A program made the position numbers and the translations under genes. 21,371 nt of DNA. It comes from an uncultured Prochlorococcus sp. Lineage in GTDB: Bacteria; Cyanobacteriota; Cyanobacteriia; PCC-6307; Cyanobiaceae. Below, piece after piece: positions 8,543 through 14,564 of this stretch. Positions within the stretch are counted from its first letter, which is position 1, and each line of letters begins with the position of its first letter. The stretch is taken from positions 1 through 21,371 of the forward strand of contig CACGGY010000011.1 of the NCBI GenBank assembly GCA_902572675.1. Direction: 5' to 3'. The notes under the pieces were generated by a model that saw nothing but the letters and a program-made list of their open reading frames with translations, was not told where the DNA came from and did no database searches.

Positions 8543-9297
8543 TAATCGAATCTTATCAAAATCAAAGAAAAATAAGGCATAACGTCCTTATTATATTTGG
8601 ATGCATATTGAATAATTTGATCAGGCGTCCCAACACTTAAAGCTATTAATGATTTTTTGATAATATCCTCTTTTTTCAAAGTTTCCCTAACTAAATTCCA
8701 TCGTTTACCAATTTTCATAATGGCTAAGACCGTTTTATTATCTCTACTCTCCTTAATTAGGGATGTTAATTCTGAATTGGAAGAGGGGCACTCTTTGATT
8801 ATTAAAGTCTCACCTTTTTTAACTAAATCAAAATCTTTCAAAGCTGCTGCTGCTGATAGAGAAGAAATTCCAGGTATGGTTTTGGTAACGATTTCTGGAT
8901 AATTTTGCTTTATTATCCTCAAAATATTAGAAGAACTTGCAAATATTGAGGTATCTCCTAGACAAAGTAAAACAACTGATTCACCATTTTTTATAAATTT
9001 CACAATTTTTTCTACTGCGATAGACCATATTTCTTCAGGATCAAAATCCTTCCTAGCCATTGGAAAGATGATAGGTATATTTTTTTTAAATTTGGTGTAT
9101 TTCTTGACTATTTTTGCAGCGAAACTCTTTTTATTATCATCTGATATTGGAAATACTATAACTTGCGCTTTTTTTATTGCATCCACAGCAGCAATTGTTA
9201 AAAGCGATGGATCTCCAGGGCCAACCCCAACGATGGTAAATGATGCTAAATCACTTTTGTAACCTTTTAATACTTTAAAAAATTTTTTTATTAACAT
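8542..9297 (-). CDS. cobI: Precorrin-2 C20-methyltransferase
   Basis: A 251-residue tetrapyrrole methyltransferase. It has the family's SAM-binding landmarks in order: FTIVGVGPGDPSLLTIAAVD near 21-40, VVLLCLGDTSIFASSSN near 108-124, and IPGISSLSAAAALKDFDLVK near 141-160. The last block, with a following LIIKECPSS, points to CobI/CbiL among the corrin methyltransferases. It methylates C-20 of precorrin-2 (or the cobalt form) in cobalamin synthesis. Prochlorococcus makes a pseudocobalamin, so this should be a working step, although no other cob gene is in the window. It lies 17 nt after miaE and shares its stop region with the downstream DUF1823-like gene. Confidence 0.9.
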   Translation of the reverse strand: MLIKKFFKVLKGYKSDLASFTIVGVGPGDPSLLTIAAVDAIKKAQVIVFPISDDNKKSFAAKIVKKYTKFKKNIPIIFPMARKDFDPEEIWSIAVEKIVKFIKNGESVVLLCLGDTSIFASSSNILRIIKQNYPEIVTKTIPGISSLSAAAALKDFDLVKKGETLIIKECPSSNSELTSLIKESRDNKTVLAIMKIGKRWNLVRETLKKEDIIKKSLIALSVGTPDQIIQYASKYNKDVMPYFSLILIRFD

Positions 9298-9314
9298 TCT
9301 TAATTTTATTATTT

Positions 9315-9923
9315 CTAGCTATGGACCCTTGGCATGGTACAAGTCTTAGCAAGAATTTCTGACTCAATTTCAGACAACTCCTCTAGCCTTTTGAAAGTTT
9401 GATTCTTAGAGAATTTAGCTTGCGCTAGTTTCCAATAAATTCCAAAGTGCCTTGCCTCACTCTCGAGCAAAGATTTATAAAGAATTTTAAAAGATTCTTC
9501 TCTAGAATTTAGAGCAAGCAAGCTTAATCTTTCATGACTTCTTGCTTCAATAAGTCCTGCAATTAAGAAACTATCAAGCATTCTATCAGGCTCTTCCTTT
9601 CTTATATTATTAGACAATTCGGCACCATATGGAGGTGGTTTTAAGGACTTAAGAGAATGTCCAAGATCCTTTAAAAAATAAAGTATTTTTTCAAAATGTT
9701 CTAATTCCTCTCTCGCTATTGGACTTAGAACTTCTGCTAAATTTGGTTCTGTTGGATATCTAAACATCAATTGAATAGCCACTCCTGCTGCTTTTCGCTC
9801 ACAATGAGCATGGTCAATAAGAATATCTATAGGATTAGATAATGCGAGTTTAATCCACTCATCTGAGGTTAATGAGGATAAATATTTAATATGAGAAGAA
9901 GGCCTTTTAAAATCGACTAGCAT
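9315..9923 (-). CDS. miaE: tRNA-(ms2io6A)-hydroxylase MiaE
   Basis: A 202-residue ferritin-like protein. The di-iron ligands are visible in four helices: HAHCERKAAG (Glu42), AREELEHFEK (Glu73, His76), IEARSHERL (Glu126) and ESEARHFGIYW (Glu155 region, His159). MiaE uses O2 to hydroxylate the isopentenyl side chain at A37 of tRNAs reading UNN codons; one of its potential targets, tRNA-Tyr, is encoded about 550 bp away. In cyanobacteria the orthologous group may act on related modifications, so the exact substrate is inferred from the family. Its ATG directly abuts the aroQ stop with no spacer. Confidence 0.92.
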   Translation of the reverse strand: MLVDFKRPSSHIKYLSSLTSDEWIKLALSNPIDILIDHAHCERKAAGVAIQLMFRYPTEPNLAEVLSPIAREELEHFEKILYFLKDLGHSLKSLKPPPYGAELSNNIRKEEPDRMLDSFLIAGLIEARSHERLSLLALNSREESFKILYKSLLESEARHFGIYWKLAQAKFSKNQTFKRLEELSEIESEILAKTCTMPRVHS

Positions 9924-10364
9924 TTAATCTTTACTAATTAAATATCCAATGATTCCTTCAAGAGCTAAGGAATAACTTGATATTCCGAATCCACTGATTA
10001 TTCCTACAGCTTTATCTGTAAGAAAAGATTCTTTACGAAAGTCTTCTCTACTAAAAATATTTGAAATATGTAACTCTACAAATGGAATTTTTGAGCCAAT
10101 TAAAGCATCACGAATCGAAATAGAGGTATGAGTAAATGCACCAGCGTTTATAAGAATGCCTTGGATACTTTTAACAGAGTCATGAATTTTATCAACTATT
10201 TCACCTTCATGATTACTTTGAAAACATTCAAGGAGGATTTTTTTACTTTCTGCAGTTTTTTTTAAGTCTTTTTCGATATCACTCAGTGTTTTATTACCAT
10301 ATATTTCAGGTTCTCTAGTACCTAAAAGATTTAGATTTGGTCCATTTATCAATAAAATATTCAT
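9924..10364 (-). CDS. aroQ: Type II 3-dehydroquinate dehydratase
   Basis: A protein of about 146 residues from the ATG at 10362-10364; a second ATG lies immediately upstream at 10365-10367. The frame stays open to 10430, but those extra residues are Phe-rich and unlike the family. Catalytic landmarks are NGPNLNLLG and the lid Tyr22 in REPEIYG, FQSNHEGEIVDKI, INAGAFTHTSIS and VELHISN. The enzyme dehydrates 3-dehydroquinate to 3-dehydroshikimate in the shikimate pathway, as a dodecamer. It is the first gene of the aroQ-miaE-cobI run and points away from the tRNA pair. Confidence 0.95.
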   Translation of the reverse strand: MNILLINGPNLNLLGTREPEIYGNKTLSDIEKDLKKTAESKKILLECFQSNHEGEIVDKIHDSVKSIQGILINAGAFTHTSISIRDALIGSKIPFVELHISNIFSREDFRKESFLTDKAVGIISGFGISSYSLALEGIIGYLISKD

Positions 10365-10466
10365 CATCAATAAAGTCTTTTCTTTACAAATGCTATCTAG
10401 AAAGAAACAAAAAAACCAAAACAATTCCACACAAAGTGTCCATTAACTGATAAGTTCAAATAGTGG

Positions 10467-10548
10467 GGGTCGGTGCCCGAGTGGTTAAAGGGGGCGGACT
10501 GTAAATCCGCTGGCTCTGCCTACGTTGGTTCAAATCCAACCCGGCCCA
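10467..10548 (+). tRNA. tRNA-Tyr (anticodon GUA)
   Basis: A class II tRNA of 82 nt. The acceptor stem GGGTCGG/CCGGCCC pairs across seven positions with one T-G. The anticodon stem GCGGA/TCCGC holds the loop CTGTAAA with anticodon GTA. A long variable arm with a GGC/GCC stem is typical of bacterial tRNA-Tyr. The T-arm is GTTGG-TTCAAAT-CCAAC. The discriminator is A and the CCA end is not encoded. tRNA-Thr follows after 12 nt, probably in one transcript. Confidence 0.97.
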
Positions 10549-10560
10549 CTTGTATTTATT

Positions 10561-10632
<72 letters not shown>

Positions 10633-10783
10633 TACCCAAAAGCCTAACTACCGCAAGGGTTTTAAAGAATTTAAAGTTTTGCCAAAAACCCTCCCAACCA
10701 TCCAACCCTCTCTAATTAATGAAGAGCTATCAGTAGGTTCAGCATGGGATACAGGGACAGATGATGACCCACATTGGGGCTAA
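10633..10783 (+). other. Open frame without a convincing start, ending at TAA 10781-10783 (possible gene remnant or short peptide)
   Basis: One frame runs open from inside tRNA-Thr to TAA at 10781-10783. Its C-terminal part reads SLINEELSVGSAWDTGTDDD followed by PHWG, a composition that looks like a real protein tail rather than random AT-rich sequence. There is no ATG in frame; the only start of a usual kind is TTG at 10679, which would give 34 residues. It could be the 3' remnant of a gene cut off beside the tRNA, or a short non-ATG gene. I do not recognise a family. Confidence 0.3.
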
Positions 10784-10793
10784 ATCCCTCATC

Positions 10794-10850
10794 TAGAGAG
10801 TGGTTACTCTCTAATCCTTTGATATGAATTTACTTCTGATCTTTCAGAAG
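10794..10850 (+). other. Two perfect hairpins in the intergenic leader (possible structured RNA)
   Basis: TAGAGAGT-GGTT-ACTCTCTA forms a perfect 8-bp stem with a tetraloop at 10794-10813. CTTCTGA-TCTT-TCAGAAG forms a perfect 7-bp stem with a tetraloop at 10833-10850. A strong intrinsic terminator follows at 10898-10924. No protein frame is evident between 10784 and 10952. Serial stems ending in a T-tract suggest either the 3' end of a transcript from upstream or a small non-coding RNA. The first stem lies 10 bp after the TAA of the upstream open frame. Confidence 0.4.
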
Positions 10851-10876
10851 CAAAATAGTGCGATAACTAGTGCATT

Positions 10877-10898
10877 ATTGACAATTAATCTAAAATAA
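10877..10898 (+). repeat. Dispersed palindromic repeat, copy 1
   Basis: Begins ATTGACAATTAATCTAAAAT and matches copy 4 (12852-12873) at 20 of 22 positions. The palindromic core is weaker here (ATTGA-CAA-TTAAT with one G-T pair). It directly precedes the GC-stem terminator at 10898-10924 and sits 76 bp before the cupredoxin ATG. Confidence 0.6.
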
Positions 10899-10924
10899 GG
10901 GGCAATTAGCTCCTTTTTTTTTTT
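10898..10924 (+). terminator. Rho-independent terminator
   Basis: AGGGGC (10898-10903) pairs with GCTCCT (10909-10914) around the loop AATTA, with one G-T pair, and is followed by a run of eleven T (10914-10924). It would stop plus-strand transcription coming from the tRNA side, so the downstream cupredoxin operon needs its own promoter in the short AT-rich stretch 10925-10952 (TATAAA at 10934-10939) or read-through. Confidence 0.75.
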
Positions 10925-10952
10925 AATATGTTTATATAAATTCCTTAAGTTT

Positions 10953-11357
10953 ATGCGTTCACTTTTATTATTGCCTTTGCTTTTAGGTTTTTCATTTCCA
11001 GCGAATGCAAAGTCAGAGACTTACTTTATTGATGTTTCAGCAGAAAGTATAGAAAACTATATTCTTAGTGGTAAAGATAAAAATGGATCTGTAAGTGGGA
11101 ATGATCCTACAGTTACTGTTAATAAAGGAGATACTATTGTTTTTAATGTTGATGCGTTTAGTCATCCGTTTTATATAAAGACTGAATTTTCTCGTGGAGG
11201 CGGTGATCAAGTAACCAAAGGGACATTATCAGGTACCCCTGGAACTCAAGATGGAAAACTATCATGGAACACAACGGGTGTATCAGCTGGGAAATACTAT
11301 TATGTTTGTTCTCCTCATGCACCTTTTGGGATGGGAGGCTCAATTATTGTTGAATAA
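10953..11357 (+). CDS. Secreted plastocyanin-like type-1 copper protein (cupredoxin)
   Basis: A 134-residue precursor. Residues 1-19 form a signal peptide (a Leu-rich core ending PANA), giving a mature domain of about 114 residues. The type-1 copper ligands are all placed as in plastocyanin: His71 in FSHPFYI, then Cys119, His122 and Met127 in VCSPHAPFGMGG (C-x2-H-x4-M). It is not the photosynthetic plastocyanin itself: the N-terminal half and the Gly-rich insert SRGGGDQVTKGTLSG differ. It probably transfers electrons or binds copper in the thylakoid lumen or periplasm; its partner is unknown. It starts just after a terminator and leads a three-gene run (PDZ protein 4 nt later, then a small membrane protein). 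Confidence 0.85.
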   Translation: MRSLLLLPLLLGFSFPANAKSETYFIDVSAESIENYILSGKDKNGSVSGNDPTVTVNKGDTIVFNVDAFSHPFYIKTEFSRGGGDQVTKGTLSGTPGTQDGKLSWNTTGVSAGKYYYVCSPHAPFGMGGSIIVE

Positions 11358-11361
11358 ATAA

Positions 11362-11931
11362 ATGAAACGCTTACTACTCCCATTACTAGCTGCCCTCGCT
11401 TTACCAACTGCTGTTAATGCTGAAATATCTGATGAATTACATAAAAAATGTTTAGAAGCACGAGATTATGCAGGATGTGTGAAAACTAATAAAAAACTAT
11501 CTCATAAAAAAGATAAGGAAATATCAGGGATTGGAATAAGGCTTTTTCTCAATAGTGACACTGCTGAATTAACTATTCAATCTGTAATAAATGATTCACC
11601 TGCTGCTTCAGCTGACATTAAACCAAATGATGTAATCATAAAAATAGATGGCAAATCAACTAAAGGAATGGGTATAAATGAAGCTGTTTCTCTCATAAAA
11701 GGACCAAAAGATAAGCCAATTAAATTAGTTTTATCAAGAATTAATGAGGCAGGTAAAAAGGAAAAAATAAATGTTCGATTAGTAAGAGATACTTTTAAAG
11801 TCTCAACAAAAGACTATTTATATGAAGGTGATTTAAGGAGGCAATTAGAGTTTTTCTTTCCAGAAAATATAAAACAGATTTTTCCAGAAAATGATTCCTC
11901 GTCAAAGCTCAAAAAAGGAACTTCAATTTAA
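11362..11931 (+). CDS. Secreted PDZ-domain protein
   Basis: A 189-residue precursor with the signal peptide MKRLLLPLLAALALPTAVNA cleaved after residue 20. A short CLEARDYAGCV motif (Cys30 and Cys39, possibly a disulfide) follows; I recall similar motifs in other secreted marine-cyanobacterial proteins. A PDZ domain spans about 55-145: GIGIRL, SPAASADIKPNDVIIKIDGK and EAVSLIKGPKDKPIKLVLSR match the PDZ of C-terminal processing proteases, but no protease domain is present. The tail holds a doubled FPEN motif near 166-177. PDZ domains bind protein C-termini, so this may be an adaptor. It is 4 nt after the cupredoxin gene, suggesting a functional link. Confidence 0.85.
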   Translation: MKRLLLPLLAALALPTAVNAEISDELHKKCLEARDYAGCVKTNKKLSHKKDKEISGIGIRLFLNSDTAELTIQSVINDSPAASADIKPNDVIIKIDGKSTKGMGINEAVSLIKGPKDKPIKLVLSRINEAGKKEKINVRLVRDTFKVSTKDYLYEGDLRRQLEFFFPENIKQIFPENDSSSKLKKGTSI

Positions 11932-11939
11932 ATTTCTGA

Positions 11940-12152
11940 ATGAAACGCATACTCCTAGTTGAACTTTTATTAGTTTTAATTACCATAATTTATGTTTCTC
12001 TAAACCCAATTTCAAGAATTTATATTGCTGATTATTTAGAAAAGATATCCTTATTTTTATTTAAAACAGTAAGTGAAGAAGATTTAAATAAGTGGTATGA
12101 GAAAAGAGATAAGTATGAATTACTTGAGAAATTAGGAGGAACTGCTTATTGA
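11940..12152 (+). CDS. Small single-span membrane protein, unknown function
   Basis: A 70-residue protein. Residues 4-26 form a hydrophobic helix (an ILLVELLLVLITIIYVSL stretch), followed by an amphipathic region and a charged tail EEDLNKWYEKRDKYELLEKL. Its N-terminus MKRILL resembles the signal peptide of the previous gene, but there is no cleavage motif, so it is more likely membrane-anchored. It lies 8 nt after the PDZ gene, completing a three-gene unit of exported or membrane proteins. Its TGA stop overlaps repeat copy 2. I do not recognise a family. Confidence 0.65.
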   Translation: MKRILLVELLLVLITIIYVSLNPISRIYIADYLEKISLFLFKTVSEEDLNKWYEKRDKYELLEKLGGTAY

Positions 12153-12167
12153 TTGACAGTCGATCTA
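12151..12167 (+). repeat. Dispersed palindromic repeat, copy 2
   Basis: GATTGACAGTCGATCTA, identical over 17 nt to copy 3 at 12500-12516. It overlaps the TGA stop (12150-12152) of the small membrane protein gene. GATTGA can pair with TCGATC around CAG, with one T-G wobble. A terminator-like hairpin follows directly at 12171-12196. Confidence 0.75.
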
Positions 12168-12170
12168 AAC

Positions 12171-12196
12171 TGAGAGGGATAAAACTCTCTTTTTTT
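12171..12196 (+). terminator. Intrinsic terminator, T-tract touching the next ATG
   Basis: GAGAG (12172-12176) pairs with CTCTC (12185-12189) around an 8-nt loop and is followed by seven T (12190-12196). It would end the cupredoxin-PDZ transcript. The ATG at 12197 begins immediately after the last T, leaving no room for a normal ribosome binding site for the next gene. Confidence 0.6.
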
Positions 12197-12505
12197 ATGA
12201 CTGCTCAAAATTTTATGAATGTTGTTCGATTTAAATTAAAATCTGATTGTGTAGATAAGTATTTCGAAGTAATAGATAAAACAAGTTTTGAGGGGATGAC
12301 TCAAAGATATATCGCTAAAACTGGAGATTATGATTACTGTTTTGTTGGGATCTGGAAAAGTGCAGAAGCTATTTCAGCTCAAAGACCAGCTATGATTGCT
12401 CACCTTGATGAGGTTAGAGGATTTATGGAAGAGTTGTCTCCAGAACTTGGAGTTACTGACCCTGTTTCAGGAAATATTGTTTCTAAAGTTGGATATCACG
12501 ATTGA
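12197..12505 (+). CDS. ABM-like dimeric alpha/beta-barrel protein
   Basis: A 102-residue protein from the ATG at 12197 (next in-frame ATG at 12215). FMNVVRFKLKSDCVDKYFEV is the first strand and helix, FVGIWKSAEAISAQRPAMIA the middle, and HLDEVRGFMEELSPELGVTD the second helix, a pattern like antibiotic-biosynthesis-monooxygenase and other dimeric ferredoxin-like barrels. No catalytic function can be read from this. The frame extends upstream to 12149, but that part covers the repeat and terminator and should not be coding. No Shine-Dalgarno sequence precedes 12197. Repeat copies 2 and 3 flank the gene directly, with copy 3 overlapping its stop, so it looks like a discrete cassette. Confidence 0.75.
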   Translation: MTAQNFMNVVRFKLKSDCVDKYFEVIDKTSFEGMTQRYIAKTGDYDYCFVGIWKSAEAISAQRPAMIAHLDEVRGFMEELSPELGVTDPVSGNIVSKVGYHD

Positions 12506-12516
12506 CAGTCGATCTA
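12500..12516 (+). repeat. Dispersed palindromic repeat, copy 3
   Basis: GATTGACAGTCGATCTA, an exact 17-nt match to copy 2, 349 bp downstream and in the same orientation. It overlaps the TGA stop of the ABM-like gene (12503-12505) and lies between two convergent stop codons. The sequence after it (AATTAGCATTTAGCTCC, from about 12521) partly echoes the terminator loop after copy 1 but has no T-tract. Confidence 0.75.
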
Positions 12517-12540
12517 CCATAATTAGCATTTAGCTCCTTC

Positions 12541-12798
12541 TCAACCTCTTTGAGTTCCTCTCAATAATTCTCGTAATTTTAACCTAAGACTAAAAATGAA
12601 ATCAGGTTCAGAAAACCAACTATCTTTATCTGTTATTTCTACAGTTTCGTTTAAAAATTTAGCGGAAGAAGTCAAAGAATTTGCAATAATTACTTTTGAT
12701 TTTGGACTTGAGTAAATAAATCCAATAATTAACACAATTAAAAATATGGACCCTTTAACTTTAAGTGATTTAATAAATTCTTTTTTTAAGTAACCCAA
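12541..12798 (-). CDS. Small single-span membrane protein, unknown function
   Basis: An 85-residue protein with a positively charged N-terminus (KKEFIKSLKVKG) and one hydrophobic helix near residues 17-30 (IFLIVLIIGFIY), a soluble middle, and a basic C-terminal SLRLKLRELLRGTQRG. It has the same layout as the 70-residue protein at 11940. The start is TTG at 12796-12798; there is no in-frame ATG near the N-terminus, which lowers confidence. It is the only minus-strand gene in the repeat-rich stretch. A competing 39-codon plus-strand frame (12596-12715) overlaps it. Confidence 0.5.
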   Translation of the reverse strand: MGYLKKEFIKSLKVKGSIFLIVLIIGFIYSSPKSKVIIANSLTSSAKFLNETVEITDKDSWFSEPDFIFSLRLKLRELLRGTQRG

Positions 12799-12851
12799 AA
12801 TAGTTTAAAAATTAAATTTATTTTAGGAGTTGATATTTAAAGACAGATTAA

Positions 12852-12873
12852 ATTGACAGTCAATCTAAAATAA
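12852..12873 (+). repeat. Dispersed palindromic repeat, copy 4
   Basis: Begins ATTGACAGTCAATCTAAAAT. Here the core is a perfect palindrome (ATTGAC-A-GTCAAT): the base that forms a wobble in copies 2 and 3 is changed to a full pair. It lies 44 bp upstream of the ATG at 12896, almost the same spacing as copy 2 to its downstream ATG (45 bp). An AT-only stem (ATAAAAA/TTTTTAT) follows it. Confidence 0.65.
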
Positions 12874-12895
12874 AAAAAGTAATAAGTTTTTATAA

Positions 12896-13063
12896 ATGAG
12901 TAAATTTTCCTCTCAGGAAATAGAAAGTCAATACAACTTGATAAAAACGCTTTTATCTAATCCTGAAAAGTATAAAGATGCGATAGATGCAGTTAAAAAA
13001 GATATTACTTATATGCCACTAGAACTAAAGAAAAAACTTGAAGAAGAAAATATTACTTTATAA
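12896..13063 (+). CDS. Short hypothetical protein, 55 residues
   Basis: An ATG-to-TAA frame encoding a hydrophilic, probably helical protein: MSKFSSQEIESQYNLIKTLL, then a Lys/Glu-rich part ending KKKLEEENITL. It is rich in charged residues and has no membrane segment or cysteine. Its 3' end overlaps the convergent acr3 gene by 11 bp. No clear Shine-Dalgarno sequence is seen, but that is common here. The amino-acid composition looks coding and the frame is preceded by repeat copy 4. No family is recognised. Confidence 0.5.
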   Translation: MSKFSSQEIESQYNLIKTLLSNPEKYKDAIDAVKKDITYMPLELKKKLEEENITL

Positions 13064-14063
13064 ATAATATTTTGGAAGACTTAGAAATATTTACTAAATA
13101 AAGCATCAAAGGAACTTCTACTAGTACCCCAACTATGGTAGCCAAAGCAGCTCCTGAATTAATACCAAAAAGAGTTATCGATACAGCTACTGCAAGTTCA
13201 AAAAAGTTTGAAGCGGCTATCATCGAGCCTGGACAGGAAATAGAATATTTTTGCCTAAAAAACTTCATTGAAAAAGCAGTTAAATAAAAAATAAAAAGAG
13301 TCTGTATTATTAATGGAATTGAAATTAAGATTATATGAATAGGATTTTGTAATGTAGATTTTGATTGAACAAAGAATAATAAAAAGACAGTAAGAATTAA
13401 AAAAAATAACGAATAACTTTTACTTTTATTCAAAATACTTTTTATTCTTTTTTCGCTATTGATTTTATTTTTTAAAAATATTGCTAGAAAAAGTGGTACC
13501 AAAATAAAGATTATTACAGAACCGAAAACAGTATCTAAAGGGATATCTATACTGTTAAATCCTAAAAGAATTTTTGACAAAAATGGAAAGGCTAAAATTA
13601 ATATTAGATCATTAATAGCTACTTGTATTAAAGTAAATAAAGGATCGCCTTTAGCAAGATTACTCCAGACAAAAACCATTGCTGTACATGGTGCTATTCC
13701 TAATAGAATCATTCCAGAAACATATTCTTTAGCAAGTACAGGATCTATAAAATTACCATATAAAAAATATAAAAAAGAGGCTGCAATGATTGCCATTGAA
13801 ACTGGTTTTATTAACCAATTAATAAAAAGGACAATAGAAAATCCTTTAATCTTATATTTCAAATTTATTATTGACTTGAAATCTATTGATAACATCATTG
13901 GGAAAATCATTCCCCAAATAAGAATTGCTATTGGAAGATTTATTCTTGAGAGTTCTAATCCGCCTATAATTTGAGATAAATTAGGAAATAAATAACCGGA
14001 TAAAGATCCAATACACATTGCTAAGAAAACCCAAATACTTAGATATCTATCAGAAAATTGCAT
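13053..14063 (-). CDS. acr3: ACR3-family arsenite efflux transporter
   Basis: A 336-residue protein with about ten hydrophobic helices. The family signature GIAPCTAMVFVWS (Cys126) is the conserved cysteine needed for arsenite transport in ACR3 proteins, and the C-terminal half has a matching broken-helix motif around ASNFFELAVAVSI. FPMMLSIDF near 54-62 is also typical. ACR3 exports As(III) from the cytosol using the proton gradient. No arsR or arsC gene is adjacent, so control and arsenate reduction must come from elsewhere. It is divergent from the osmC-like gene across a 99-bp AT-rich gap and sits at the edge of the phosphite/phosphonate cluster. Confidence 0.9.
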   Translation of the reverse strand: MQFSDRYLSIWVFLAMCIGSLSGYLFPNLSQIIGGLELSRINLPIAILIWGMIFPMMLSIDFKSIINLKYKIKGFSIVLFINWLIKPVSMAIIAASFLYFLYGNFIDPVLAKEYVSGMILLGIAPCTAMVFVWSNLAKGDPLFTLIQVAINDLILILAFPFLSKILLGFNSIDIPLDTVFGSVIIFILVPLFLAIFLKNKINSEKRIKSILNKSKSYSLFFLILTVFLLFFVQSKSTLQNPIHIILISIPLIIQTLFIFYLTAFSMKFFRQKYSISCPGSMIAASNFFELAVAVSITLFGINSGAALATIVGVLVEVPLMLYLVNISKSSKILFIK

Positions 14064-14162
14064 TTAAAATTTTTTAATCAATTATTAAATTTAGCAAAAT
14101 TTTTTGGCCTTAATCTTAACTTAATTTACCCATAATAAGCTCTTAATAATAGCTATTTTTAT

Positions 14163-14564
14163 ATGTCAATTAAGGCGAAATATGTAGGTGAATTTCAGAG
14201 TGAAATTATCTTCGAAAATCAATTAAAAATAAAAACAAATTCGAATAGAAATTTACATGATTCTTGCGAACAGACTAAACCCTCAAATCTATTGTCTGCA
14301 TCTTTAGCTTCTTGTATTTCAACAACTCTTGGAATAATTCTAGAAAAGAATAATATTGAATCAAAAAGTTTTTATGTTGACATTATCTCTAAAAGTGATG
14401 TTCAAAATAATAAAATTTCAACCTTGCATTGTAAAATATGCCTTCCACTTATTAAGAAATTAAAAATAAAGAACTTTATAAAAGAAAAAATTGAATCATC
14501 ATTCATAAGCAATTCTCTTAAAGAATCTATAAATATAAGCTATGAATATATTTTTAATAGATAG
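14163..14564 (+). CDS. OsmC/Ohr-family protein
   Basis: A 133-residue protein. The central-helix motif KPSNLLSASLASCISTTLGI contains the conserved first cysteine (Cys51), corresponding to the peroxidatic residue of OsmC/Ohr. The usual second redox cysteine is less clear: Cys90 and Cys93 (HCKIC) lie at a position different from the classic one, so it may belong to the broader YhfA-like branch rather than being a proven hydroperoxide reductase. It is divergent from acr3 and converges on phnZ with an 11-bp overlap of the 3' ends. Confidence 0.8.
   Translation: MSIKAKYVGEFQSEIIFENQLKIKTNSNRNLHDSCEQTKPSNLLSASLASCISTTLGIILEKNNIESKSFYVDIISKSDVQNNKISTLHCKICLPLIKKLKIKNFIKEKIESSFISNSLKESINISYEYIFNR

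Noticed and set aside
10368..10430. N-terminal extension of aroQ from ATG 10430
   Set aside because: It adds a Phe-rich stretch absent from the enzyme family, which begins MNILLINGPN.
12149..12196. Upstream extension of the ABM-like gene
   Set aside because: Those bases hold the repeat and the terminator hairpin with its T-tract; the family-like sequence begins at or after 12197.
12596..12715. 39-codon plus-strand frame opposite the 85-residue membrane protein gene
   Set aside because: It begins at an ATG but shows no family features; the minus-strand frame has a clear membrane helix and basic tail, although its TTG start leaves some doubt.
10877..12873. CRISPR array
   Set aside because: The four repeats are 17-22 nt with spacings of roughly 350 to 1270 bp that contain genes; there are no regular spacers and no cas genes.
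12852..12885. TTGACA in the repeats as a sigma-70 -35 element
   Set aside because: No convincing -10 hexamer at 16-18 bp follows any of the four copies, so a promoter role is possible but not supported.
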